From positions 1-7,865 of the forward strand of contig JAUWNS010000109.1 of NCBI GenBank assembly GCA_030612485.1: 7,865 bases of DNA, read 5' to 3'. Source of the DNA: Candidatus Bipolaricaulota bacterium. GTDB taxonomy: Bacteria; Bipolaricaulota; Bipolaricaulia; UBA7950; UBA9294. This document shows, piece after piece, positions 1-6,029 of the stretch. The notes below the pieces were generated by a model. The model was not told where the DNA came from and ran no database searches. It worked only from the letters and a program-made list of their open reading frames with translations. The first letter of the stretch is position 1. The number at the start of each line of letters is the position of its first letter. The translations under genes and the position numbers were made by a program.

Positions 1-21
1 ATATTTCGTGTCGTACACACA

Positions 22-897
22 GTGACTCCCTCTCTTTGTAGCCATGCCTCCACTTTACAACAAACTGTGCTGCCTTCGGCAGCAAGCATTTTTCATCCCC
101 GCCCTCCCGGGACGGGGCATTCAAATGCTGTCTCTCGTAAAATTGCCTCAGAAAAGAAACCGATCGTTGATTTGGAGAACTGGAATCTGAGTAAGGCAGG
201 AGAGAAAGTCTGTCTTCTGACCAACGGTGTACCGATACTGGACGAGAAAGGTGAACTCCTAAGCTACCGAGGAGTAGACAAAGACATCACCGAGCGCAAG
301 AAGGCGGAGGAGAAGCTTAAGCTTCGCTTCGTCAACCTGGCAGAGACGGTGTCTCGCATCTTTAGCTTACGGAACCCCTACGTGGCGATTCATCAACAGG
401 GAACTGCCAAGCTGGCCCGCGCGGTCGGTAAGAAGATGGGGTTGGATGAAGATAGACTTCAGAGTCTCTACATCGGGAGCCTGCTCCACGACATCGGCAA
501 GGTGGCCGTCCCTGAAGGAATCCTGCGCAAGCCGGGTAAGCTCACCGAAGCGGAGCGGGAACTTGTTCGCACTCACCCTCAGCGAGGTTATGACATTCTA
601 AAGGATACGAATCTACCTCCGTTGATAGCTGAATTGGCCCTTCAGCATCATGAGCGGTTGGACGGCTCTGGCTACCCCGATGGACTTAAAGGTGACGAAC
701 TAAGCACGGAAGTACGCATCCTTATGGTCTGCAACGTAGTGGACGCTATGTCTCTGCGCCATCCCTATCGCCCTGCTCGGAGCAAGCAAGAGATAACAGA
801 AGAGATCCAGAGCGGTAAAGGGACGAGGTACGATCCAGATGTGGTAGATGTGATTCTCAAGATGATCGAAAACGGAGAATTGGAGCTGGCAGGGTGA
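22..897 (+). CDS. PAS-remnant / HD-GYP domain protein, 5'-degraded, probably inactive as a phosphodiesterase
   Basis: 291 residues as read from GTG 22, but the frame is open to the left edge of the window, so the true start is unknown. Residues ~45-100 are the second half of a PAS domain ending in the classic DITERKKAEE linker. Residues ~103-285 are an HD-GYP domain: H124, the HD pair H156-D157 in LLHDIGK, H185, H209-H210, and the GYP loop DGSGYPDGL at 214-222. Family members are usually c-di-GMP phosphodiesterases. Two key positions are altered relative to the paralogue at 1321-3405: the metal-ligand Asp in the VxDVVDA motif is Asn238 (VCNVVDA), and the S-x-RPYR motif reads LRHPYR. Residues ~1-40 are read from palindromic DNA and do not look like PAS, so the gene probably lost its original 5' part. 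No convincing ribosome site or internal start was found. It may be a pseudogene or a degenerate c-di-GMP-binding protein. The HD-GYP identification is firm; start and activity are not. Confidence 0.8.
   Translation: MTPSLCSHASTLQQTVLPSAASIFHPRPPGTGHSNAVSRKIASEKKPIVDLENWNLSKAGEKVCLLTNGVPILDEKGELLSYRGVDKDITERKKAEEKLKLRFVNLAETVSRIFSLRNPYVAIHQQGTAKLARAVGKKMGLDEDRLQSLYIGSLLHDIGKVAVPEGILRKPGKLTEAERELVRTHPQRGYDILKDTNLPPLIAELALQHHERLDGSGYPDGLKGDELSTEVRILMVCNVVDAMSLRHPYRPARSKQEITEEIQSGKGTRYDPDVVDVILKMIENGELELAG
69..129. repeat. REP-like palindromic element within the 5' part of the first HD-GYP frame
   Basis: A nested palindrome spans 85-129. The outer 7-bp arms AGCATTT (85-91) and AAATGCT (123-129) are perfect, the inner arms CCCCG (97-101) and CGGGG (113-117) are perfect, and the centre TCCCGGGA (105-112) is self-complementary. 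Just upstream is a perfect 6-bp hairpin, GCTGCC-ttc-GGCAGC (69-83). Such stacked palindromes are typical of intergenic REP/MITE-like repeats, yet here they lie in the reading frame ahead of the PAS remnant. They probably mark the junction where the 5' end of that gene was lost. Whether the element is repeated elsewhere in the genome cannot be seen. Confidence 0.6.
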
Positions 898-898
898 G

Positions 899-937
899 TC
901 GGCGACTGGGTGAAACGGAGAAACGGAGAGAGGGCGA
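899..937 (+). repeat. Left purine-rich arm of IVP module 1
   Basis: This is a run of GGCGA / GAAACGGAGA-type units between the HD-GYP stop and the four-helix-bundle start. The 15-mer GAAACGGAGAAACGG at 912-926 is the exact reverse complement of 3988-4002 in the right arm of the second module, and similarity continues for about 15 bp beyond it (…GAGAGGGCGA..GGGCG). The AGAGGG at about 929-934 may double as the ribosome-binding site of the IVP gene. Confidence 0.7.
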
Positions 938-1324
938 ATGGGCGAAAAGATAGGCAGCTACAAAGATCTCCACGTTTTCCAAAACGCGATGGGAGTCGCT
1001 ATGGAGGTTTTCGATATTACCAAGCAGTTTCCGATTGAGGAGAAGTACTCCATGGTGGATCAGATGCGACGATCTTCGCGGTCAGTGTGCGCAAATATCG
1101 CTGGAGCATGGCGTAAAAGGCGATACAAAGCTGCGTTTATTGCCAAATTGAGTGACGCTGAAAGCGAAGCATCTGAGACTCAGGTCTGGATCGAGCTTGC
1201 CCGGCGCTGCGGCTATCTGGCAGATACGGTAACTTCGCGTCTTGACGAGGAGTGCAACCATATCATCGCTCAGCTCGTTAGGATGATTGACGAATCAGAA
1301 AAATGGCTGATTAAGAAAGCATGA
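938..1324 (+). CDS. Four-helix-bundle protein (23S rRNA intervening-sequence protein / S23 family)
   Basis: 128 residues, the normal family length. Diagnostic features are the N-terminal SYKDLHVFQNAM segment, the central RRSSRSVCANIAGAWRKRRY block (residues ~44-63) and the C-terminal helix IIAQLVRMIDESEKWL. Together they predict four helices at about 8-30, 34-58, 62-92 and 95-126. The family is named for ORFs inside intervening sequences of bacterial 23S rRNA genes and is related in fold to the Avd accessory protein of diversity-generating retroelements. Its molecular function is not settled. No rRNA sequence surrounds this copy. The ATG lies inside the purine-rich repeat; in the second copy the aligned bases read AAGG instead of AATG and the start is about 4 codons further in. 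Gly56 replaces the Glu seen in the second copy (SEA). The stop overlaps the start of the next gene (ATGA), so translation is probably coupled. Confidence 0.9.
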   Translation: MGEKIGSYKDLHVFQNAMGVAMEVFDITKQFPIEEKYSMVDQMRRSSRSVCANIAGAWRKRRYKAAFIAKLSDAESEASETQVWIELARRCGYLADTVTSRLDEECNHIIAQLVRMIDESEKWLIKKA

Positions 1325-3405
1325 AACGGCGAGGGAGCGAAGGGGCGACAGAGCAAATTCGCCGGTTCTCCGTTTCGCCGGTTCCCCATTTCGCTGTCTG
1401 GCTGGTTCTTATCGTAACTGTTACCCTTGCCGCTATCGCCGCGGCGGTTTTCCTCAGCTACAGGGATCACCGTGAGACACTACGGTTGGCCACGACACAA
1501 TTCAACCAACAGCAACTGATACTGGCGCGCTCGGCTGCTACGGGGATTGAGACGTTCATCGCCGGCATGAATGATGACCTGCTCGCATTGTCGGTCTTCC
1601 CGGTCGTGCAGAGGATGGAGCCCGGGATACTCGATCGGATGAAAGCCTTGTACATGGGAACGCCTCCGGGAACCTCATCGCGGCGGTTGGACAAGAACGG
1701 CATTCTCCGCTTCATCTACCCCAACGAGGGCTGGAGGAAAGAACTGGTAGGACGGAACTACAGCAACGAGGCGTTCTTTCAACAGGCAAAAGAGACCGGG
1801 GACGTTGTTGTCTCCGGCGTGATCACCAACGAGGTGGGGGAGAGGCGCGTCCGGGTGGCCAGGCCAGTCTATATTGAGGACGAGGAAGGAGAATTCAACG
1901 GGGTCGTGATCTGTTCCTTTGATTCGGAGACGCTGGCCAGCCTGTATGTCTCCCCTATCGTATCGGGCGAGACCGGCTACGCCTGGCTGCTGAACGAGGA
2001 CGGCATATTCTTAGCTCATCAACATGAAGGATTCGTCGGTAAAAACGCCTTTGAGGCACGGACAAAGAGAAACCCCGACATCTCCTACGAAGCGATTAAC
2101 CAGATCCATCAGCGAATGATAGCCGGAGAAGAAGGGGTGGGAGACTACGTCTCGGGCTGGCACCGTGAGCAGACCGGCGAGATCAAAAAATTGATTGCCT
2201 ACACGCCCGTGCATGTCGGTAACAAGATATGGTCTGTGGCTGTGTGTGCGCCGGTTAGCGAGGTAAATGGAATACTATTCACGGCTCGCCGCTCGGAATG
2301 GATCACGTTGGGCTTCGTTATCCTGGTGTTAGTAATCGGTGGGTTTGCCCTTTTCATAACCTCTCATCGCTGGTCGCATTCTCTGGAGTGGGAGGTAACA
2401 AGGCAGACCGAGGAATTGAGAGAGATCCTCACCGAGCGGGTGCAGACGGAGGATGCACTGCGGGAGTCGGAAGAGCGCTTCCGGGCTATCTTCGAGACAG
2501 CCCAGGACTCCATCTTCATCAAGGATCGCACGCTAAAATACACTCAGGTCAATCCGGCCATGGAAAGGCTTTTCGGACTCCCGGCCTCGAAACTGATCGG
2601 ACTGACGGATGAGGATCTCTTCTCGGAGGAAGCGGCGTCACACATCAGGAAGGTAGACTCGCGCGTCCTCGGTGGGGAGATCATTGAGGAGGAGGACACC
2701 AAGCCAGTCAAGGGGATCCCGTATACGTTCCACGTCATCAAGGTGCCGATGTGCGACAGCTCTGGTGAGATCATCGGACTGTGTGGGATTGCTCGCGACA
2801 TCACCGAGCGCAAGCGGGCTGAGAGGAGGCTTGAGCTTTCCTTCACCCAACTTGCCGAAACGATCGCGCGCGCGATGGAATCGCAAGATCCGTACACAGC
2901 CGGACACCAACGGCAGGTGGCCGAACTGGCTAGGACGGTGGGAGAGAAGCTGGGGCTTGAGCCAGATCGGCTCCAGGGCCTCTACATCGCTGGCCTGCTG
3001 CACGATATCGGGAAGATCTCCATCCCATCCGAGATTCTCACTCACCCAGGGAAACTGAGTGATGCGGAGAGGACACTCATATGCACCCACCCGCGCCGCG
3101 GGTATGAGATCCTCGAACAAGCTGAGTTTCCCTGGCCTGTGGCCGATATAGCTCTTCATCATCACGAGCGGCTCGACGGTACCGGCTACCCGGACGGGCT
3201 CAAGGGCGATCAACTCTCCCTTGAGGTGCGCATCCTCGGCGTTTGCGATGTGGTCGATGCAATGTCTTCTAATAGGCCCTACCGCCCAGCTCGCCCGAAG
3301 GAAATGGTGGTTGAGGAACTCCTCTCCGGTAGGGGAACGAGATACGATGAGAAAGTGGTCGATATCATGCTTGGAATGCTCGAAGACGGAGAAACGATGG
3401 GGTGA
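1321..3405 (+). CDS. Membrane-bound Cache-PAS-HD-GYP sensor, predicted c-di-GMP phosphodiesterase
   Basis: 694 residues. Predicted order: short basic N-terminus; TM1 ~24-47; extracytoplasmic Cache-type ligand-binding region ~55-310; TM2 ~328-348; linker helix ~350-385; PAS ~383-500 (EERFRAIFETAQDSIF… ARDITERKRAE); HD-GYP ~505-690. The catalytic set looks complete: H529, H561-D562 (LLHDIGK), H590, H614-H615, E616, GYP loop DGTGYPDGL 619-627, D643 (VCDVVDA) and NRPYR 651-655. Family knowledge predicts hydrolysis of c-di-GMP at the cytoplasmic face, controlled by a small extracellular ligand and possibly a second PAS signal. ATG 1321 overlaps the previous stop. I see no other start codon before TM1, so the first ~27 codons come from the right arm of the upstream repeat module. 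The last ~190 residues are paralogous to the HD-GYP protein at 22-897. Confidence 0.93.
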   Translation: MKRRGSEGATEQIRRFSVSPVPHFAVWLVLIVTVTLAAIAAAVFLSYRDHRETLRLATTQFNQQQLILARSAATGIETFIAGMNDDLLALSVFPVVQRMEPGILDRMKALYMGTPPGTSSRRLDKNGILRFIYPNEGWRKELVGRNYSNEAFFQQAKETGDVVVSGVITNEVGERRVRVARPVYIEDEEGEFNGVVICSFDSETLASLYVSPIVSGETGYAWLLNEDGIFLAHQHEGFVGKNAFEARTKRNPDISYEAINQIHQRMIAGEEGVGDYVSGWHREQTGEIKKLIAYTPVHVGNKIWSVAVCAPVSEVNGILFTARRSEWITLGFVILVLVIGGFALFITSHRWSHSLEWEVTRQTEELREILTERVQTEDALRESEERFRAIFETAQDSIFIKDRTLKYTQVNPAMERLFGLPASKLIGLTDEDLFSEEAASHIRKVDSRVLGGEIIEEEDTKPVKGIPYTFHVIKVPMCDSSGEIIGLCGIARDITERKRAERRLELSFTQLAETIARAMESQDPYTAGHQRQVAELARTVGEKLGLEPDRLQGLYIAGLLHDIGKISIPSEILTHPGKLSDAERTLICTHPRRGYEILEQAEFPWPVADIALHHHERLDGTGYPDGLKGDQLSLEVRILGVCDVVDAMSSNRPYRPARPKEMVVEELLSGRGTRYDEKVVDIMLGMLEDGETMG
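1326..1403 (+). repeat. Right arm of IVP module 1, inside the start of the receptor gene
   Basis: A purine-rich stretch (GGCGAGGGAGCGAAGGGGCG) is followed by its pyrimidine-rich counterpart (ttcgccggttctccgtttcg…), forming an imperfect inverted repeat. The terminal 15-mer TTTCGCTGTCTGGCT (1389-1403) matches 3999-4013 at 14 of 15 positions, which defines a shared right boundary of the two modules. The reverse complement of 1366-1376 (GAAACGGAGAA) also matches the left arm at 912-922. Confidence 0.7.
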
Positions 3406-3545
3406 AACAGCGCAACGGCGAGTGGGCGAAGGGGGGACGGGGCGAGACGGTGAATGGGAGAAACAGAGACACGGGGACGCGGAGAGAGGGAGAGACGGCG
3501 AAGGGGTGAGCTCGCCGGTTTCCTAAGAGAGAAGGGGCGAAAAAG
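3406..3545 (+). repeat. Purine-rich degenerate repeat tract, left arm of IVP module 2
   Basis: 140 nt made almost wholly of variants of GGCGAA, GGGCGA, GAGACGG and GGGAGA on the + strand. It is the same sequence family as the arm at 899-937 but several times longer. Near its end a short pyrimidine piece, CTCGCCGGTTTCC (3511-3523), resembles the right arms. This may be the remnant of another, IVP-less copy, with GGCGA (3497-3501) pairing with TCGCC (3512-3516). The AGAAGGGG at 3530-3537 could be the ribosome site for the following gene. I see no credible coding in it. Confidence 0.65.
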
Positions 3546-3926
3546 ATGAAGATTGAGAGTTACAAGGACCTGGACGTGTTTCAAAGAGCCATGAATCTGA
3601 CAATGGACATCTTTGAAATAACCAAACATTTTCCGCGGGAAGAGCAATACTCATTAACTGATCAAATTCGGCGATCCTCTCGTTCGGTCTGTGCGAACAT
3701 TAGCGAAGCCTGACGTAAACCACGGTACAAAGCTGCGTTTATTGCCAAATTGAGTGACGCTGAAAGCGAGGCATCCGAGACTCAAGTATGGATCGAACTT
3801 GCCCAGCGCTGCAAATATCTGACGGATACGATAGCCTCACGTTTAGACGAGGAATGCGACCATATCATCGCTCAGCTCGTTAGGATGATAGACGAACCGA
3901 AAAAATGGCTGATCAGGAAAGCATGA
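3546..3926 (+). pseudogene. Four-helix-bundle (IVP/S23) gene interrupted by an in-frame TGA
   Basis: It reads MKIESYKDLDVFQRAMNL… through RRSSRSVCANISEA, then TGA at 3711-3713 (codon 56), then continues in the same frame RKPRYKAAFIAKLSD… to WLIRKA and a second TGA at 3924-3926. Total length is 126 codons without the stop, matching the intact copy at 938-1324. The broken codon aligns with TGG (Trp58) there, so a single G-to-A change explains it. There is no frameshift and the second half remains well conserved, so the lesion looks recent. Because other genes in the window end with TGA, reassignment to Trp is unlikely. No restart codon sits close after the stop, so a separate C-terminal product is not expected. 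The alternatives are a sequencing error or stop-codon readthrough. Confidence 0.85.
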
Positions 3927-4013
3927 GTCGACGACAGGGCGAATGGGCGAGACGGCGCACCGGCGAAGCCGCCCCCTCGCCCTCTCGCCGTTTCTCCGTT
4001 TCGCTGACTGGCT
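3927..4013 (+). repeat. Right arm of IVP module 2 (inverted-repeat hairpin)
   Basis: Purine-rich GGGCGAATGGGCGAGACGGCG is followed by pyrimidine-rich CTCGCCCTCTCGCCGTTTC, ending in TTTCGCTGACTGGCT (3999-4013). The 15-mer at 3988-4002 is the exact reverse complement of 912-926. The terminal 15-mer matches 1389-1403 at 14 of 15 bases. The transcript could fold into a long imperfect hairpin behind the IVP gene and may limit read-through toward the transporter, though there is no U-run typical of an intrinsic terminator. Confidence 0.7.
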
Positions 4014-4021
4014 AACTTCCC

Positions 4022-4049
4022 TTGACAACGTACCTTTTCCGAGTACACT
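4022..4049 (+). promoter_or_regulatory. Sigma70-like promoter for the transporter operon
   Basis: A perfect -35 TTGACA (4022-4027), a 16-bp spacer and TACACT (4044-4049, 4 of 6 matches to TATAAT). This predicts transcription starting near 4056 and a leader of about 38 nt before the ATG at 4094. The -35 box begins only 8 bp beyond the conserved right end of the upstream repeat module. Confidence 0.6.
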
Positions 4050-4079
4050 TCGAAACTTCATGTCTGATAAGGCTATATC

Positions 4080-4084
4080 GGAGG
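4080..4084 (+). promoter_or_regulatory. Ribosome-binding site GGAGG that fixes the transporter start
   Basis: GGAGG lies 9 nt before ATG 4094. It favours this start over the in-frame TTG at 4022, which coincides with the -35 box and would add 24 unlikely residues. Confidence 0.75.
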
Positions 4085-4093
4085 CGGGTTATA

Positions 4094-5497
4094 ATGCGTG
4101 GATCAATACGAAAATGGTGGCAAGAGGCTGAACCGTGGTATACGGCAACCGGCCTGGCGAATATGACGATGGGAACCTCTTCGATCCTCATTCCATTGAT
4201 GATCGCGCAGGTCCTCAACCATTCCGTGGCCGACCTTGGGGTCCTTGCTAGTCTTGTGAGTCTGGTGGGTGTTATCGGGAGCCTCATCTGGGGGCGGCTC
4301 TCGGATGCTGCTCACCGCCGCAAGCCATTCATCGTGATAAGCTTCGCCGGAGTGAGCCTCGGCTTTGCCGGGATTGCACTCGCCCAATCCTTTACGACGG
4401 TTCTCCTCCTCAACATGATGCTCAACTTCTTCTGGGTTGCGAACGCGGCGGTGACTATCCTGATCGTGATTGAGAACAAGGAAGAATCACGATGGGAGGG
4501 AAAGATCGGGCACTTGAACCAGATCGGTGCGTTGGGGTGGGTTGCCGGGCTTGTCTTCGGAAGCCTCGCCTTGGCTGCGGCGAGCCAATTCATCGGCGAA
4601 TCGACGGCGATCCGTATCCTATTTGCGATCCTCTCCTTGGGGGCAGCTGGGGCTAGTCTCCTTGCCGTGCGATTCGTTCCTAGGACGACCCCAAAATTTA
4701 CCCAGCGCCGGTTCCGGGGGAGGATAGTCGCGTTGGGTAACTTCCTTGTCGAACGAGGTCGGTTCAGCCCGTATCACCTTTACCATCGGTTCAACCCACG
4801 CCGGCTGCCTGCGCTTCTATGGGGGGAAGAGGGGCTACGGAGTGAGACGAAGCGATTCCTGGTAGCAACGTTGCTCGCCTTCATTGCGGTTGGTTTCTTT
4901 GCAGTACCAATACCGCTATTGCTCTCACAGAGGTTTGGCCTTCCCTCCTCTACGGTCTTTCTATACTTTGTTGTGCTGAACAGCGGGGTGGTGCTCGCAT
5001 ATCCATGCGCCTCGCGCCGGATTAAGCGAGCGGGGAACAAGGCGGTTCAGCAGGGGGCGCTCGCCGTTCGGCTGGTGCTTTTAGTCGCGGCATCCATCTA
5101 CCTCACGGTATCGAGAGTGGTCCCGCCGACGTGGGTGCTTGCGTCCTTCTTCCTCGCGATTGGCAGTACTTGGTCCTTCTTCCAGCTTTCTGGGGTAGCG
5201 CTCGCCTCTCGCTTGGCCAAGCCGGAGAACAGGGGACAGACGCTTGGGCTGTACAACGCGATTGCGGGGGTGGGGATGATCATTGCCGGAGCAACGAGCG
5301 GTTTTCTAAGCGAATACATAGGCTACCAGGCGACGTTTGCGTCCGCCGCTCTCTTCATTGCAGCCTCACTCCTCGTCCTTCATCGGCTCCCCGCCCCTAC
5401 GAGAGTTGTTGAGGAAGGACCACACCACAACCAAGATAAAGGGCGGAACTCTCTGCCGCAAAATGGGTTATCAAAGGCCAAGGCGGTATCATCCTGA
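4094..5497 (+). CDS. MFS-type membrane transporter
   Basis: 467 residues with about 12 hydrophobic segments in two halves, separated by a basic cytoplasmic loop at ~195-252. GRLSDAAHRRK (67-77), after the second membrane segment, fits MFS motif A (G-x-L-a-D-x-x-g-r-r). A related but weaker pattern follows in the second half around ENRGQTLGLYNAIAGVG (378-394). The protein is expected in the cytoplasmic membrane, moving a small solute by secondary transport. Sequence alone does not show the substrate, and export (drug or metabolite efflux) is only a common possibility. The last ~35 residues are a hydrophilic tail. The start is set by the GGAGG site. The stop is 4 nt before the next start, so the two genes are probably one operon from the promoter at 4022. 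Confidence 0.85.
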   Translation: MRGSIRKWWQEAEPWYTATGLANMTMGTSSILIPLMIAQVLNHSVADLGVLASLVSLVGVIGSLIWGRLSDAAHRRKPFIVISFAGVSLGFAGIALAQSFTTVLLLNMMLNFFWVANAAVTILIVIENKEESRWEGKIGHLNQIGALGWVAGLVFGSLALAAASQFIGESTAIRILFAILSLGAAGASLLAVRFVPRTTPKFTQRRFRGRIVALGNFLVERGRFSPYHLYHRFNPRRLPALLWGEEGLRSETKRFLVATLLAFIAVGFFAVPIPLLLSQRFGLPSSTVFLYFVVLNSGVVLAYPCASRRIKRAGNKAVQQGALAVRLVLLVAASIYLTVSRVVPPTWVLASFFLAIGSTWSFFQLSGVALASRLAKPENRGQTLGLYNAIAGVGMIIAGATSGFLSEYIGYQATFASAALFIAASLLVLHRLPAPTRVVEEGPHHNQDKGRNSLPQNGLSKAKAVSS

Positions 5498-5501
5498 CAC
5501 G

Positions 5502-6029
5502 ATGAGAACCCAAGGGGATATCAGTAATAGGGAGCCGCTGGTGGAGAAACGGGTACGGATGCACAGTGCGGAACACATACTGACCGCGGTGATGCACAGA
5601 TTGTTTGCCACGGGAAGTGTCCCCTCGCCGCGCAACCTTGAGATGCACCTCGGGGAGAAGAAGTCGAAGTGTGATTACACCGTTTCTCATCCGATTAGTA
5701 TGGAAGAGATCGAAAAGATCGAGCAAACGGTGAACGTAGAGATCGAGAAGGACTACCAAATCACGACGGAAATCGTGCCTATCGAAGAGGCGAAAACGAC
5801 CTACGACCTGTGGAAGATCCCTCCAGGCGCAGCCACGATCCGCATTGTCAAGATCGGTAACATCGATGCTACTCCGTGTAGCGGCGAGCACGTCTCTCAT
5901 ACAAACCAAATCGGCCGCTTCCGCATCAAGAGCTACACGATGAGGAAAGAGAATGTCGTGCGGATACGGTTCGGGTTAGAAGACATCCTTATGATTCAAC
6001 CGTCGATCGGTACAGAGAATAGGGGATAG
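5502..6029 (+). CDS. Stand-alone tRNA-editing (AlaRS/ThrRS second additional domain, AlaX-like) protein
   Basis: 175 residues from ATG 5502. The zinc-site pattern of the AlaRS/ThrRS editing (SAD) domain is present: H21-x3-H25 in MHSAEHIL and C126-x3-H130 in TPCSGEHVSHT, followed by the typical NQIGRFRI strand. No synthetase catalytic or anticodon-binding domain is present. Free-standing members (AlaX) deacylate mischarged tRNA such as Ser-tRNA(Ala). Whether this protein does so, or acts on another aminoacyl ester, cannot be told. There is no strong ribosome site; AAGGCGG at 5480-5486 is a weak one, so coupling to the transporter stop is likely. In-frame upstream ATGs (5337, 5463) would overlap the transporter and encode nothing family-like. 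The 3' end overlaps the convergent DUF169 gene by 41 bp. Confidence 0.8.
   Translation: MRTQGDISNREPLVEKRVRMHSAEHILTAVMHRLFATGSVPSPRNLEMHLGEKKSKCDYTVSHPISMEEIEKIEQTVNVEIEKDYQITTEIVPIEEAKTTYDLWKIPPGAATIRIVKIGNIDATPCSGEHVSHTNQIGRFRIKSYTMRKENVVRIRFGLEDILMIQPSIGTENRG

Noticed and set aside
2638..3213. Long antisense frame inside the receptor's PAS/HD-GYP region
   Set aside because: The sense strand encodes conserved catalytic motifs over the whole span, so the antisense frame is a codon-bias shadow.
3406..3545. CRISPR-like array in the purine-rich tract
   Set aside because: Units are short, degenerate and uninterrupted, with no regular repeat-spacer pattern and no cas genes.
3711..3713. UGA read as Trp or selenocysteine in the second IVP gene
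   Set aside because: TGA terminates the HD-GYP, IVP1, receptor, transporter and metallo-hydrolase genes, and the aligned residue is Trp, not Cys.
938..3926. Diversity-generating retroelement, since IVP proteins resemble Avd
   Set aside because: No reverse transcriptase and no template/variable repeat pair with adenine-specific differences is present.
938..4013. 23S rRNA gene carrying the IVP genes as intervening sequences
   Set aside because: The flanking sequence is protein coding and no rRNA-like sequence is recognisable.
4090..4095. TATAAT as the transporter -10 box
   Set aside because: It overlaps the start codon, has no -35 at a proper distance, and a good TTGACA/TACACT pair and GGAGG site lie upstream.
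5397..5909. Open antisense frame opposite the editing-domain gene
   Set aside because: No ribosome site or domain-like sequence; it mirrors the coding pattern of the real gene on the other strand.
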